Shown one piece after another: positions 40,998 to 49,019 of a stretch of DNA of 64,000 bases (the stretch's first letter is position 1; each line of letters opens with the position of its first letter). The stretch covers positions 186,001-250,000 of the forward strand of contig NZ_POSP01000001.1 in NCBI RefSeq assembly GCF_002885975.1, given 5' to 3'. The position numbers were made by a program, and so were the translations under genes. A model generated the notes under the pieces. That model had not been told where the DNA came from. It saw only the letters and a program-made list of their open reading frames with translations, and ran no database searches. The stretch comes from Paucibacter aquatile. Its GTDB lineage: Bacteria; Pseudomonadota; Gammaproteobacteria; Burkholderiales; Burkholderiaceae_C.

Positions 40998-43391
40998 TCA
41001 GCGCTTGAACAGGTCGAGGATGCTCTTCTTCTCGTCCTCGCTGGCAGCGCCCGGCAGCTTGCCTTCGGACTGACTCAGCTCGCGCACGCCGGCAGTGCCG
41101 GTGTACTCGTCGTAGTACCACTCACCGTTGCGATTGACCACGCCCTCGGGCACCGCCATTTCACTGACCGGCACGCCCTTGAGGGCCTGGCTCATGTACT
41201 CGATCCAGATCGGTAGCGACAGCCCGCCGCCGGTTTCACGGTCGCCCAGCTTCTTGGGCTGGTCGTAACCCATCCAGACAACGGCCACCACCTCCTGCTG
41301 GTAGCCGGCGAACCAGGCGTCCATCGAGTCGTTGGTGGTGCCGGTCTTGCCGTAGATGTCAGGTCGCTTGAGCTGGGCTTGAGCTCGGGCGGCCGTGCCG
41401 CTGCGCGTCACCTCTTGCAAGAGGCTGGTCATCAGGAAGGCATTGCGCGCTTCGATCACACGGCTGTCTTCGCCCACTTCCAGCTGCGGAGCTTCGTACA
41501 GCAGGCGGCCCTTGTTGTCGGTCAGCTTGGCGATCAGCTGGGGCGTGACGCGGTGACCGCCGTTGGCGAAGACGGCATAGCCCTGTGCCATCTGCATGGG
41601 CGTCACCGAGCCGGCGCCGAGCGCCATGGTCAGGTAGGCCGGGTGCTTCTCGGCCTCGAAGCCAAAGCGGGTGATCCACTCCTGCGCGTAATGGACGCCG
41701 ATGGAGTTGAGCACGCGGATGGACACCATGTTCTTGGACTTGGCCAGCGCCCTGCGCAAGGGCAGGGGGCCGTCGAAGGTGCCGTCGTAGTTCTTGGGCT
41801 CCCAGGGCTGGCTGCCGGTGGTGGAGGCGTCGAAGAACAGTGGCGCGTCGTTGACGATGGTGCTGGGGGTGAAGCCTTTTTCCAGCGCGGCCGAGTAGAT
41901 GAAGGGCTTGAAGCTGGAGCCGGGTTGACGCCAGGCCTGGGTCACATGGTTGAATTTGCTCTTGGCGTAGTCAAAACCGCCCACCATGGCGCGCACGCGG
42001 CCATTGCGTGGGTCGAGCGAGACGAAAGCGCCTTCCACCACGGGCAGCTGGGTGATGGTCCATTCCTCCTGGCTGGGCTTGGCGGCCAGCGGTGCCTTCA
42101 CCACGCGGATGATGGCGCCGCGGCGCACGCGGGTCTTGGGGTTGCCGTTTTCGGCCAAGCCCGAGGTGGCCGGCTTCAGGCCTTCGCCGGTGATGGTCAC
42201 GGTTTCGCCGCTTTGCAGGGCCGCCACCACCTTTTTCGGGCTGGCTTCCAGCACCACGGCGGCCAGCAACTCGTCGTTGGCGGGATGGTCGTTCAGCGCC
42301 TCTGCGATGCGGCTGTCCAGGTCGGCCGGGTTGCCCGGCAGGTCGGCATAGGCTTCGGGGCCGCGGTAGACCTGGCGGCGCTCGAAGTTGAGGATGCCGC
42401 GGCGCAGGGCGCGGTAGGCCACGTTCTGTTCTTCGGCCTTGAGGGTCAGGTAGACATTCAGGCCTCGGGTGTAGGCCTCATCGCCGTACTGGTTGTAAAT
42501 CAGCTGCCGTGCCGCTTCGGTTACGAACTCGGCGTGGCTGGGCGTTTCGTTCACCGGGCGCAGGCGCAGCTTTTGGGCCTTGGCCGCGTCGCGTTGTTCC
42601 TCGGTGATGTAGCCGTTTTCCAACATGCGCTCGATGATGTACTGCTGGCGGATGGTGGCCCGGCGCGGGTTGTTGATCGGGTTGTAAGCGGAAGGCGCCT
42701 TCGGCAGACCGGCCAACATGGCCGCCTCGGCGATGGTGATTTCCTGAATAGGCCTGCCGAAATACACCTCGCAGGCAGCGGCAAATCCATAGGCCCGGTG
42801 GCCCAGGAAAATCTGGTTCATATAGATCTCGAGGATCTGCTCCTTGCTCAGCGCGTTCTCGATCTTCAGGGCGAGCAGGATCTCGTAGATCTTGCGGGTC
42901 AGAGTCTTCTCGGTCGAGAGGTAGAAGTTGCGCGCCACCTGCATGGTGATGGTGGAGGCGCCCTGGCTGCGGGACTCGCTCACATTCGCCAGGCCGGCGC
43001 GGATCACGCCCAGATAGTCCACGCCGCCATGCTGGTAGAAGCGGGCGTCTTCGATCGCCAGCACCGCGTCCTGCATGACCTTCGGAATTTCCCTGATCGG
43101 CAGAAAATTTCGTCTTTCATCGCCAAATTCAGCCAAAAGTTGGCCTTCGGCCGACAAGACCCGCAAAGGCAGCTTGGGGCGGTAGTCGGTCAAGCCGCTG
43201 ATGTCCGGCAAGTTTGGGTAGGCCATGGCCAGCGCCAAGGCCACCAGCATGAGTATGGCAACGCCACCCGCCGCGGCCAGGCCCAACAGCCAAGCCAGCA
43301 TCCGAACGAGGCCTTGCATGGCGCCGGAGGGAGGGGCGTTTCGGGACTCAGACGCTGCGGACTGAGAGGTGTTCTTTTTGGCGTCGCTCAT
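40998..43391 (-). CDS. mrcA: Penicillin-binding protein 1A (bifunctional)
   Basis: Inner-membrane peptidoglycan synthase of 797 residues. After one membrane segment (LGLAAAGGVAILMLVALALAMAY) comes the GT51 glycosyltransferase domain with the catalytic motif AIEDARFYQHGGVDYLGV and GASTITMQVARNFYLS. An OB-like insert precedes the transpeptidase domain with SxxK in PGSSFKPFIYSAAL, SxN (AKSKN) and KTGTTN. The ATG at 43391 is preferred over the frame start at 43415. Its promoter is visible just upstream. It is divergent from pilM, the standard betaproteobacterial arrangement. Confidence 0.96.
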   Translation of the reverse strand: MSDAKKNTSQSAASESRNAPPSGAMQGLVRMLAWLLGLAAAGGVAILMLVALALAMAYPNLPDISGLTDYRPKLPLRVLSAEGQLLAEFGDERRNFLPIREIPKVMQDAVLAIEDARFYQHGGVDYLGVIRAGLANVSESRSQGASTITMQVARNFYLSTEKTLTRKIYEILLALKIENALSKEQILEIYMNQIFLGHRAYGFAAACEVYFGRPIQEITIAEAAMLAGLPKAPSAYNPINNPRRATIRQQYIIERMLENGYITEEQRDAAKAQKLRLRPVNETPSHAEFVTEAARQLIYNQYGDEAYTRGLNVYLTLKAEEQNVAYRALRRGILNFERRQVYRGPEAYADLPGNPADLDSRIAEALNDHPANDELLAAVVLEASPKKVVAALQSGETVTITGEGLKPATSGLAENGNPKTRVRRGAIIRVVKAPLAAKPSQEEWTITQLPVVEGAFVSLDPRNGRVRAMVGGFDYAKSKFNHVTQAWRQPGSSFKPFIYSAALEKGFTPSTIVNDAPLFFDASTTGSQPWEPKNYDGTFDGPLPLRRALAKSKNMVSIRVLNSIGVHYAQEWITRFGFEAEKHPAYLTMALGAGSVTPMQMAQGYAVFANGGHRVTPQLIAKLTDNKGRLLYEAPQLEVGEDSRVIEARNAFLMTSLLQEVTRSGTAARAQAQLKRPDIYGKTGTTNDSMDAWFAGYQQEVVAVVWMGYDQPKKLGDRETGGGLSLPIWIEYMSQALKGVPVSEMAVPEGVVNRNGEWYYDEYTGTAGVRELSQSEGKLPGAASEDEKKSILDLFKR

Positions 43392-43413
43392 GGGCCTCCG
43401 GATGGGTCGGCGC

Positions 43414-43441
43414 ATTATAGGAATGGCTTTTTGGCCGTGAA
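43414..43441 (-). promoter_or_regulatory. Putative sigma-70 promoter of mrcA
   Basis: On the minus strand TTCACG (43436-43441), a 16-base spacer and a perfect TATAAT (43414-43419) lie 23 bases before the mrcA ATG, giving a very short leader. Confidence 0.6.
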
Positions 43442-43710
43442 GCCTGCGCCAAGACGGGCGCTAACGCGCGCCAGAAGAGATGCGCACCGGGCTTCGCCGA
43501 TGCCGGATGGTTTAACTCGCCTTGTTTCGGCTTTGCCCCGTTCCGTATTTCGGGAAAATTAGGTCTGGCTTTGAATCAAAGGCCTCAGCGATGATTTGAA
43601 TGCGACGTCTTCTCGGTGTTTTTCGGGGCATCCGCGGCCTTCTTGCTCGTGTATGTTACGCAACGAGCTGTTACCAGCTGTGACCGCTTTTCCTTGGGCG
43701 GTCAAGGCCT

Positions 43711-43739
43711 TTGCTGCTAGCATTCAAGTAACTTATTAA
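43711..43739 (+). promoter_or_regulatory. Putative sigma-70 promoter of pilMNOPQ
   Basis: TTGCTG at 43711-43716 and TATTAA at 43734-43739 are separated by 17 bases, with the pilM start 34 bases downstream. Confidence 0.6.
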
Positions 43740-43773
43740 CAGTCCGGCGCAAAAACGTTGGGGGATTCGCGTC

Positions 43774-44853
43774 ATGGGCATACTTGACGTTTTGTTGGGG
43801 CGCAAGCACCCGCCGATGATTGGGCTTGATATCAGTTCTTCGAGCGTCAAGCTGGTCGAGCTGGGTCAGACCGCCAGTGGTGAATTTGTGTTGGAGCGTT
43901 TTGCCACCGAGTCCTTCGAAAAGGGCTGGATCACCGACGGCCAAATCGAGAAATTCGACGAAGTGGCTGATGCCGTGCGCCGTGTGGTGGCGCGCAGCGG
44001 CAGCCGCACCCGCGACGCCGTGCTGGCCATGCCGCAATCGGCCGTCATCACCAAGAAGATCATGCTGCCCGCCGGCCTGCGCGAGGAAGAGTTGGAGATC
44101 CAGGTCGAAGCCGAGGCCAACCAGTACATTCCCTTCTCCCTCGACGAGGTGAGCCTCGATTTCTGCGTGATCGGTCCCAGTCCGACCTCGGTCGGCGATG
44201 TGGAAGTGCTGATTGCAGCTTCGCGCAAGGACCGCGTTCAAGACCGTCAAGGTCTGGCTGAAGCGGCCGGCTTGCGGCCAGTGGTGCTGGACATTGAATC
44301 GCATGCCTCGCGCATGGCCATGGGTCGCCTGATTGCCAACCTGCCCAATGCCGGCAAGGATGCGCTGGTCGCGCTGTTTGAGATCGGGGCCGACACCACC
44401 AGCCTCAAGGTGCTGCGCGACGACGAGATGCTTTACGACCGCGACCAGGCGTTTGGCGGTTCGCAACTGACCCAGTTGATTTCGCGCCAATACGGCTTCT
44501 CTTTCGAAGAGGCGGAGCAGAAGAAGCTCTCCAATGACCTGCCCGAAGATTTCGAAGTGGCGGTGCTGAACCCCTTTGTGGACAGCCTGTCCCAGGAGAT
44601 CGGCCGCGCGCTGCAGTACTTCTTCACCAGCACACCCCACCACAAGGTGCACTACGTGATGCTGGCCGGGGGTACGGCCACCTTGCCGGGACTGAAGGAG
44701 CGCGTGACCGAGCTGACGGGCTTTGCCTGCATGGTGGTGAACCCCTTCGAGAACATGGAGCTGGGTTCGGCCGTGCGTGAGCAGAAGCTGCGCCGCGAAG
44801 CTCCGGCCTACCTGACCGCTTGCGGCCTGGCGATGCGGAGGTTCTACCAGTGA
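43774..44853 (+). CDS. pilM: Type IV pilus assembly protein PilM
   Basis: Cytoplasmic actin-like ATPase of 359 residues that binds the PilN tail and links the alignment complex to the motor. The actin-type phosphate loop GLDISSSSVKLVEL, ALVALFEIGADTTSLKVL and VMLAGGTATLPGLKERV are clear. It is the first gene of pilMNOPQ. Its stop overlaps the pilN start as GTGA. Confidence 0.96.
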   Translation: MGILDVLLGRKHPPMIGLDISSSSVKLVELGQTASGEFVLERFATESFEKGWITDGQIEKFDEVADAVRRVVARSGSRTRDAVLAMPQSAVITKKIMLPAGLREEELEIQVEAEANQYIPFSLDEVSLDFCVIGPSPTSVGDVEVLIAASRKDRVQDRQGLAEAAGLRPVVLDIESHASRMAMGRLIANLPNAGKDALVALFEIGADTTSLKVLRDDEMLYDRDQAFGGSQLTQLISRQYGFSFEEAEQKKLSNDLPEDFEVAVLNPFVDSLSQEIGRALQYFFTSTPHHKVHYVMLAGGTATLPGLKERVTELTGFACMVVNPFENMELGSAVREQKLRREAPAYLTACGLAMRRFYQ

Positions 44854-45464
44854 TTTTGATCAATCTGCTTCCCCACCGGGAAGAGAAGCGCAAGCGCCGC
44901 AAGAACGCGTTCTTCGCCGGCCTGGGCTTGGCAGCCCTGATTGGGGTGGGCGCCGTCATGGCAGGCTACGCCTTGATCCAGCACATGACCAACGATCAGC
45001 GGACGCGCAACCAATTTTTGAGCGACCAGATCGCCAAGCTGGATGAGCAGATCAAGGACATTGCCAACCTCAAGGCTGAGATTGAGTCCTTGAAGTCGCG
45101 CCAGCGTGCGGTGGAAGACCTGCAAAGCGATCGCAACACGCCTGTGCAACTGCTCAACGAGCTGGCACGTCACACGCCAGAAGGGGTTTACCTGACCGCC
45201 ATCCGTCAGGCCGACAAGGTGGTGACCATCAGCGGCATTGCACAGACCAACGAGCGGGTGTCGGAGTTCATCCGCAACACCTCGCGCAGCTCGGATTGGC
45301 TGGAGCGGCCCGATCTGGTGGAAATCAAGGTGGCCAATCTGACCACCAGCAGCCGTGACCAGAAGCGTTTGTTCGACTTCTCCATGCGGGTGTCGATCAA
45401 GGAGCCCGTGCGGGAAGCCGCACCCGGTGCACCGGCCAAGCCGGCCTCGGCACCCAAGTCTTGA
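44850..45464 (+). CDS. pilN: Type IV pilus assembly protein PilN
   Basis: Inner-membrane alignment protein of 204 residues. The conserved PilM-binding N-terminus reads ILINLLPHREEKRKRRKN, followed by a membrane segment (LGLAALIGVGAVMAGYALIQH), a coiled coil and a ferredoxin-like periplasmic domain. The GTG at 44850 overlaps the pilM stop; reading from it gives the expected INLLP motif at residues 4-8. Confidence 0.94.
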   Translation: MILINLLPHREEKRKRRKNAFFAGLGLAALIGVGAVMAGYALIQHMTNDQRTRNQFLSDQIAKLDEQIKDIANLKAEIESLKSRQRAVEDLQSDRNTPVQLLNELARHTPEGVYLTAIRQADKVVTISGIAQTNERVSEFIRNTSRSSDWLERPDLVEIKVANLTTSSRDQKRLFDFSMRVSIKEPVREAAPGAPAKPASAPKS

Positions 45465-46177
45465 TGAAGGCAAGCATGGCCAGCACGTCTTTGAATCTGA
45501 AATTCGACCTCAACGCCTGGGGCGCCCAGGTGGCGGACCAGTTCCGAGGTCTCAATCCCAATGAGCCGGGTCAGTGGCCGGTGTTGCCCAAGCTGGCGGC
45601 CTCGCTGGCCGTCACGCTGATTGTGATGGTGTTGGGCTGGTTTTTACTTCTGTCCGACGAGCAGGCCTTGCTCGACGCCGAAGTGGCGCGCGAACCGAAT
45701 CTGCGCCAGGACTACACCGCCAAGTTGGCGCAGGCGGTCAACCTGCCTGAACTGCGCAAGCAAAAGAGCCAGGTCGAGGAATACGTGACCCAGCTGGAAA
45801 AGCAGCTGCCGGGCAAGGCTGAGATGGACGCCCTGCTGTCCGACATCACCCAAGCCGGCGTGGGTCGCAGCCTGCAGTTCGAGCTGTTCCGCCCCGGCCA
45901 GGTGGTCGTCAAGGACTATTACGCCGAGTTGCCGATTTCATTGCGGGTGTCAGGGCGCTACCATGACATCGGCTCGTTTGCGGCGGATGTGTCCAACCTG
46001 TCCCGCATCGTGACATTGCACAACCTCAATGTGCTGGCATCGACTGGCAAAGACGCGGGCAGCGGCACGCTGAGCATGGAGGCCACCGCCCGCACGTACC
46101 GCTATCTGGATGCCATTGAAGTGGCCGAGCAGAAAAAGGCTGCGGCCAAGGCGGCTGCAGGAGCGAAGAAGCCATGA
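45464..46177 (+). CDS. pilO: Type IV pilus assembly protein PilO
   Basis: Partner of PilN in the periplasmic alignment complex, 237 residues. A cytoplasmic N-terminus is followed by a membrane segment (LAASLAVTLIVMVLGWFLLL), a coiled coil (QKSQVEEYVTQLEKQLPGKAEMDALLSDI) and a ferredoxin-like fold (LPISLRVSGRYHDIGSFAADVSNL). The tail is Lys/Ala-rich. The ATG at 45464 overlaps the pilN stop by one base; an ATG at 45476 (MASTS) is a possible alternative. Confidence 0.94.
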   Translation: MKASMASTSLNLKFDLNAWGAQVADQFRGLNPNEPGQWPVLPKLAASLAVTLIVMVLGWFLLLSDEQALLDAEVAREPNLRQDYTAKLAQAVNLPELRKQKSQVEEYVTQLEKQLPGKAEMDALLSDITQAGVGRSLQFELFRPGQVVVKDYYAELPISLRVSGRYHDIGSFAADVSNLSRIVTLHNLNVLASTGKDAGSGTLSMEATARTYRYLDAIEVAEQKKAAAKAAAGAKKP

Positions 46178-46725
46178 ACGCGGCGATGAATCTGAACCCG
46201 TGGTTGCTGCGTGCTGCGGCACTGGCCGTCTGCGCCAGCTTGGCCGCCTGTTCGACCGATATGGATGAGCTGCAGCAGTGGATGGAGCAGCAGCGCAAGG
46301 AAGCGCGGGCGACCATTGCGCCCCTGGTGCCGCCCAAGAAATTTCAGCCTCAGCCCTATGAGGCGAGCTTGGGTGTCGAGCCTTTCAGTCCTCAGAAGTT
46401 GAGCGTGGCCGTCAAGCAGGAAGCGTCCCTGCCCAATTCCTTGCTGGCCAAGGAAATGAGCCGGCGTCGCGAGCCGTTGGAGGCTTACCCGCTGGACAGC
46501 ATGACCATGGTCGGCAGTCTGACCCGACAGAACCAGCGGTATGCCTTGCTGCGGGTGGACAACCTGCTCTATCAGGTCAAGAGCGGGGACTACCTCGGTT
46601 TGAACTTTGGACGGGTGATGAAGATCAGCGAAACCGAAATCGGATTGCGAGAAGTCGTCCAGGACGCTGCGGGCGAGTGGATTGAACGCACCAGTACCCT
46701 CCAGCTGCAGGAGAAGGGACGATGA
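46174..46725 (+). CDS. pilP: Type IV pilus lipoprotein PilP
   Basis: Inner-membrane lipoprotein of 183 residues that bridges PilNO and the PilQ secretin. The lipobox LAAC gives Cys26. The family core reads AYPLDSMTMVGSLTRQNQRYALLRVDNLLYQVKSGDYLGLNFGRV and IELREVV-type strands (EIGLREVVQDAAGEW). It overlaps pilO and pilQ by four bases. Confidence 0.94.
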   Translation: MNAAMNLNPWLLRAAALAVCASLAACSTDMDELQQWMEQQRKEARATIAPLVPPKKFQPQPYEASLGVEPFSPQKLSVAVKQEASLPNSLLAKEMSRRREPLEAYPLDSMTMVGSLTRQNQRYALLRVDNLLYQVKSGDYLGLNFGRVMKISETEIGLREVVQDAAGEWIERTSTLQLQEKGR

Positions 46726-48938
46726 AAAATTTCCAGGAGACATCGAGGATGACGAGCCAATGGCGCAAGTGGGCGACGGCCTCGGCCCTAGTTCTGGCCA
46801 CGGCGGCCACGGCCGCGCCGGCCTGGGCGCAGACCGCCATTCGCTCCATCAACAGCACGCAGCAAGCGGGCGTCGAAGTGGTGCGCATCGAGTTGAGCCA
46901 GCCGCTGACGGAGATCCCGCGCGGCTTCACCGTGCAGACGCCCCCGCGCATCGCCATCGACTTGCCAGGCGTGGTGAACGGCATCGGCCGCTCGATGGTG
47001 GAGATCAACCAGGGCAATCTGCGCTCGGCCAATGTGGCCCAGGCGGGTGAGCGTTCGCGCGTGGTCCTGAACCTGCGCACGCCCTCGGGTTACCGGGCCG
47101 AGCTGCAAGACAGCGCGCTGCTCTTGATTCTTGAGTCCACTTCCGCGCAGGCACCGGCGCCCAATGAACCGGTGCACTTTGCCCAGAGTCTCAACTCCGA
47201 GGCGCAGTCCATTCGTGACATCGACTTCCGCCGCGGACAGGACAACTCCGGCCGCGTGATCGTCAACCTGCCGAGCAACCAGGTCGGCGTGGACATTCAG
47301 CAGCAGGGCCAGAATCTGGTGGTGGAGTTCCTGCGCTCGACCGTGCCCGAGGGCCTGCGTCGCAAGCTGGACGTGGCTGACTTTGGCAGCCCGGTGCAGT
47401 CGGTGGTGACCACACAGAACGGCGACCGCGTGCGCATGGTCATCGAGCCCAAGGGAGCCTGGGAGCACAGCGCCTACCAGAGCGACAACCAGTTTGTGCT
47501 GGAAGTGCGCCACCAGAAGCAGGATCCCAACAAGCTGACCACAGGCCCCGGCTATGCGGGCGACAAACTGTCGCTGAACTTCCAGAACATCGAAGTTCGT
47601 GCGTTGCTGCAGGTGATTGCGGATTTCACCAACTTCAATGTGGTGACCAGCGATACCGTGACCGGCAATGTGACCTTGCGCCTCAAGGATGTGCCTTGGG
47701 ACCAAGCTCTGGACATCATCATGCAGGCCAAGGGCCTGGGCCTGAAGAAGTCCGGCAATGTGCTCTGGATTGCACCCAAGGATGAACTCTCGGCCAAGGA
47801 GAAGCTGGATCTCGAGTCCAAGGCGCAAATTGCCAACCTCGAGCCCCTGCGCACACAGTCTTTTCAGCTCAATTACACCAAGGCCGAAGAAGTCTTCAAA
47901 GGCTTGACGGGGCAGAACAACTCCGGCGGCAGCGGTGGCTCAGGCGGTCAGAACGCTTCTCGCATCTTGACCCCGCGAGGCAGTGCGATCTCGGAGAGCC
48001 GTACCAACCAGCTCTTCGTCACCGACATTCCTTCCAAGCTGGAGGAAATTCAAGCGTTGATCGCCAAGATCGACGTTCCGGTGCGCCAGGTCCTGATCGA
48101 GGCCCGCATTGTGGAAGCGGACGACAAGTTCGGCCGCGCGCTCGGTGTGAAGCTGGGCAGTGCCGATTTGCGCGGCACCCGCGGTGGCATTCCGGGCTAC
48201 TCGGTCGGTGGCAACAACTACCTGACCCTGGGCGGCAACCTCAACGGCATCGCAGGCCAGACCTTGCAGCCCGGCGGCAGTGTTGGCGCTGGTGGCACCG
48301 GCCCGGATGGCAAGCCCGTCTTCAATACGCAGTTCGTCAATCTGCCGGCCAATGTGTCTTCGGACAGTTTCGGTGGATCCAATGTGGCGAACTTCGCGCT
48401 GTCCTTGTTCAATGCCACGGCCAACCGATTCCTGAACCTGGAACTTTCGGCCCTGGAAGCCGATGGCAAGGGCAAGATTGTGTCCAGCCCGCGCGTCATC
48501 ACGGCCGACCAGGTCAAGGCCTTGATCGAGCAAGGTGAAGAACTGCCTTACCAGGTCGCCACCTCCAGCGGCGCCACGTCCATCCAGTTCAAGAAGGCCG
48601 TTCTGAAGCTGGAAGTGACGCCGCAAATCACGCCCGAGGGCAATGTGATCCTGGACGTGGATGTCAACAAGGACAGCCGCGGCACGCTGACGCCCCAGGG
48701 CTACGCCATCAACAACAAGCATGTGAAAACCATGGTCTTGGTGGAGAACGGTGGCACCGTGGTGATCGGCGGCATCTTCACTCAGGATGAACGTGAAGAC
48801 GAATCCAAGGTCCCGGTGCTGGGTGACATTCCCTACCTGGGCAATTTGTTCAAGAACAAGAGCCGCACCACGAGCAAGACCGAACTCTTGATCTTCCTGA
48901 CCCCCAAAGTGGTCAGCGAGCGTGCGCCGGTCCGGTGA
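46722..48938 (+). CDS. pilQ: Type IV pilus secretin PilQ
   Basis: Outer-membrane channel for the pilus, 738 residues. A signal peptide ends near AWA/QTAI (36/37). AMIN domains follow (VVRIELSQPLTEIPRGFTVQTPPRIAIDLPGV; RVIVNLPSNQVGVDIQQQGQNLVVEF), then an STN domain (NFQNIEVRALLQVIADFTNFNVV), N1 and the secretin core ending VPVLGDIPYLGNLFKNKSRTTSKTELLIFLTPKVV. A Gly/Ser patch (GGSGGSGG) interrupts N1. The ATG at 46749, behind AGGAGA, is an equally good start; I kept the one overlapping pilP. Confidence 0.95.
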   Translation: MKNFQETSRMTSQWRKWATASALVLATAATAAPAWAQTAIRSINSTQQAGVEVVRIELSQPLTEIPRGFTVQTPPRIAIDLPGVVNGIGRSMVEINQGNLRSANVAQAGERSRVVLNLRTPSGYRAELQDSALLLILESTSAQAPAPNEPVHFAQSLNSEAQSIRDIDFRRGQDNSGRVIVNLPSNQVGVDIQQQGQNLVVEFLRSTVPEGLRRKLDVADFGSPVQSVVTTQNGDRVRMVIEPKGAWEHSAYQSDNQFVLEVRHQKQDPNKLTTGPGYAGDKLSLNFQNIEVRALLQVIADFTNFNVVTSDTVTGNVTLRLKDVPWDQALDIIMQAKGLGLKKSGNVLWIAPKDELSAKEKLDLESKAQIANLEPLRTQSFQLNYTKAEEVFKGLTGQNNSGGSGGSGGQNASRILTPRGSAISESRTNQLFVTDIPSKLEEIQALIAKIDVPVRQVLIEARIVEADDKFGRALGVKLGSADLRGTRGGIPGYSVGGNNYLTLGGNLNGIAGQTLQPGGSVGAGGTGPDGKPVFNTQFVNLPANVSSDSFGGSNVANFALSLFNATANRFLNLELSALEADGKGKIVSSPRVITADQVKALIEQGEELPYQVATSSGATSIQFKKAVLKLEVTPQITPEGNVILDVDVNKDSRGTLTPQGYAINNKHVKTMVLVENGGTVVIGGIFTQDEREDESKVPVLGDIPYLGNLFKNKSRTTSKTELLIFLTPKVVSERAPVR

Positions 48939-49019
48939 TGGACATGTTGGTGGGAACTTAATCAATCGGGAGAAGGTAGCGTCCGCCGTGGCGGCGCTGC
49001 CATGCAGGAGTTTGCAGAG

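Larger units (their letters stand above)
43392..43773. other. Divergent mrcA-pilM intergenic region with inverted repeats
   Basis: 382 bases without a gene. Apart from the two promoters it contains CTTTG-AAT-CAAAG at 43569-43581, AGCTG-TTAC-CAGCT at 43666-43679, and GACCGC/GCGGTC at 43682-43703, just upstream of the pilM -35 element. The last two are well placed for a regulator of the pil operon. Confidence 0.45.

Noticed and set aside
47925..47955. Gly/Ser-coding repeat in pilQ as a mobile or regulatory repeat
   Set aside because: In-frame flexible linker inside an intact secretin gene.
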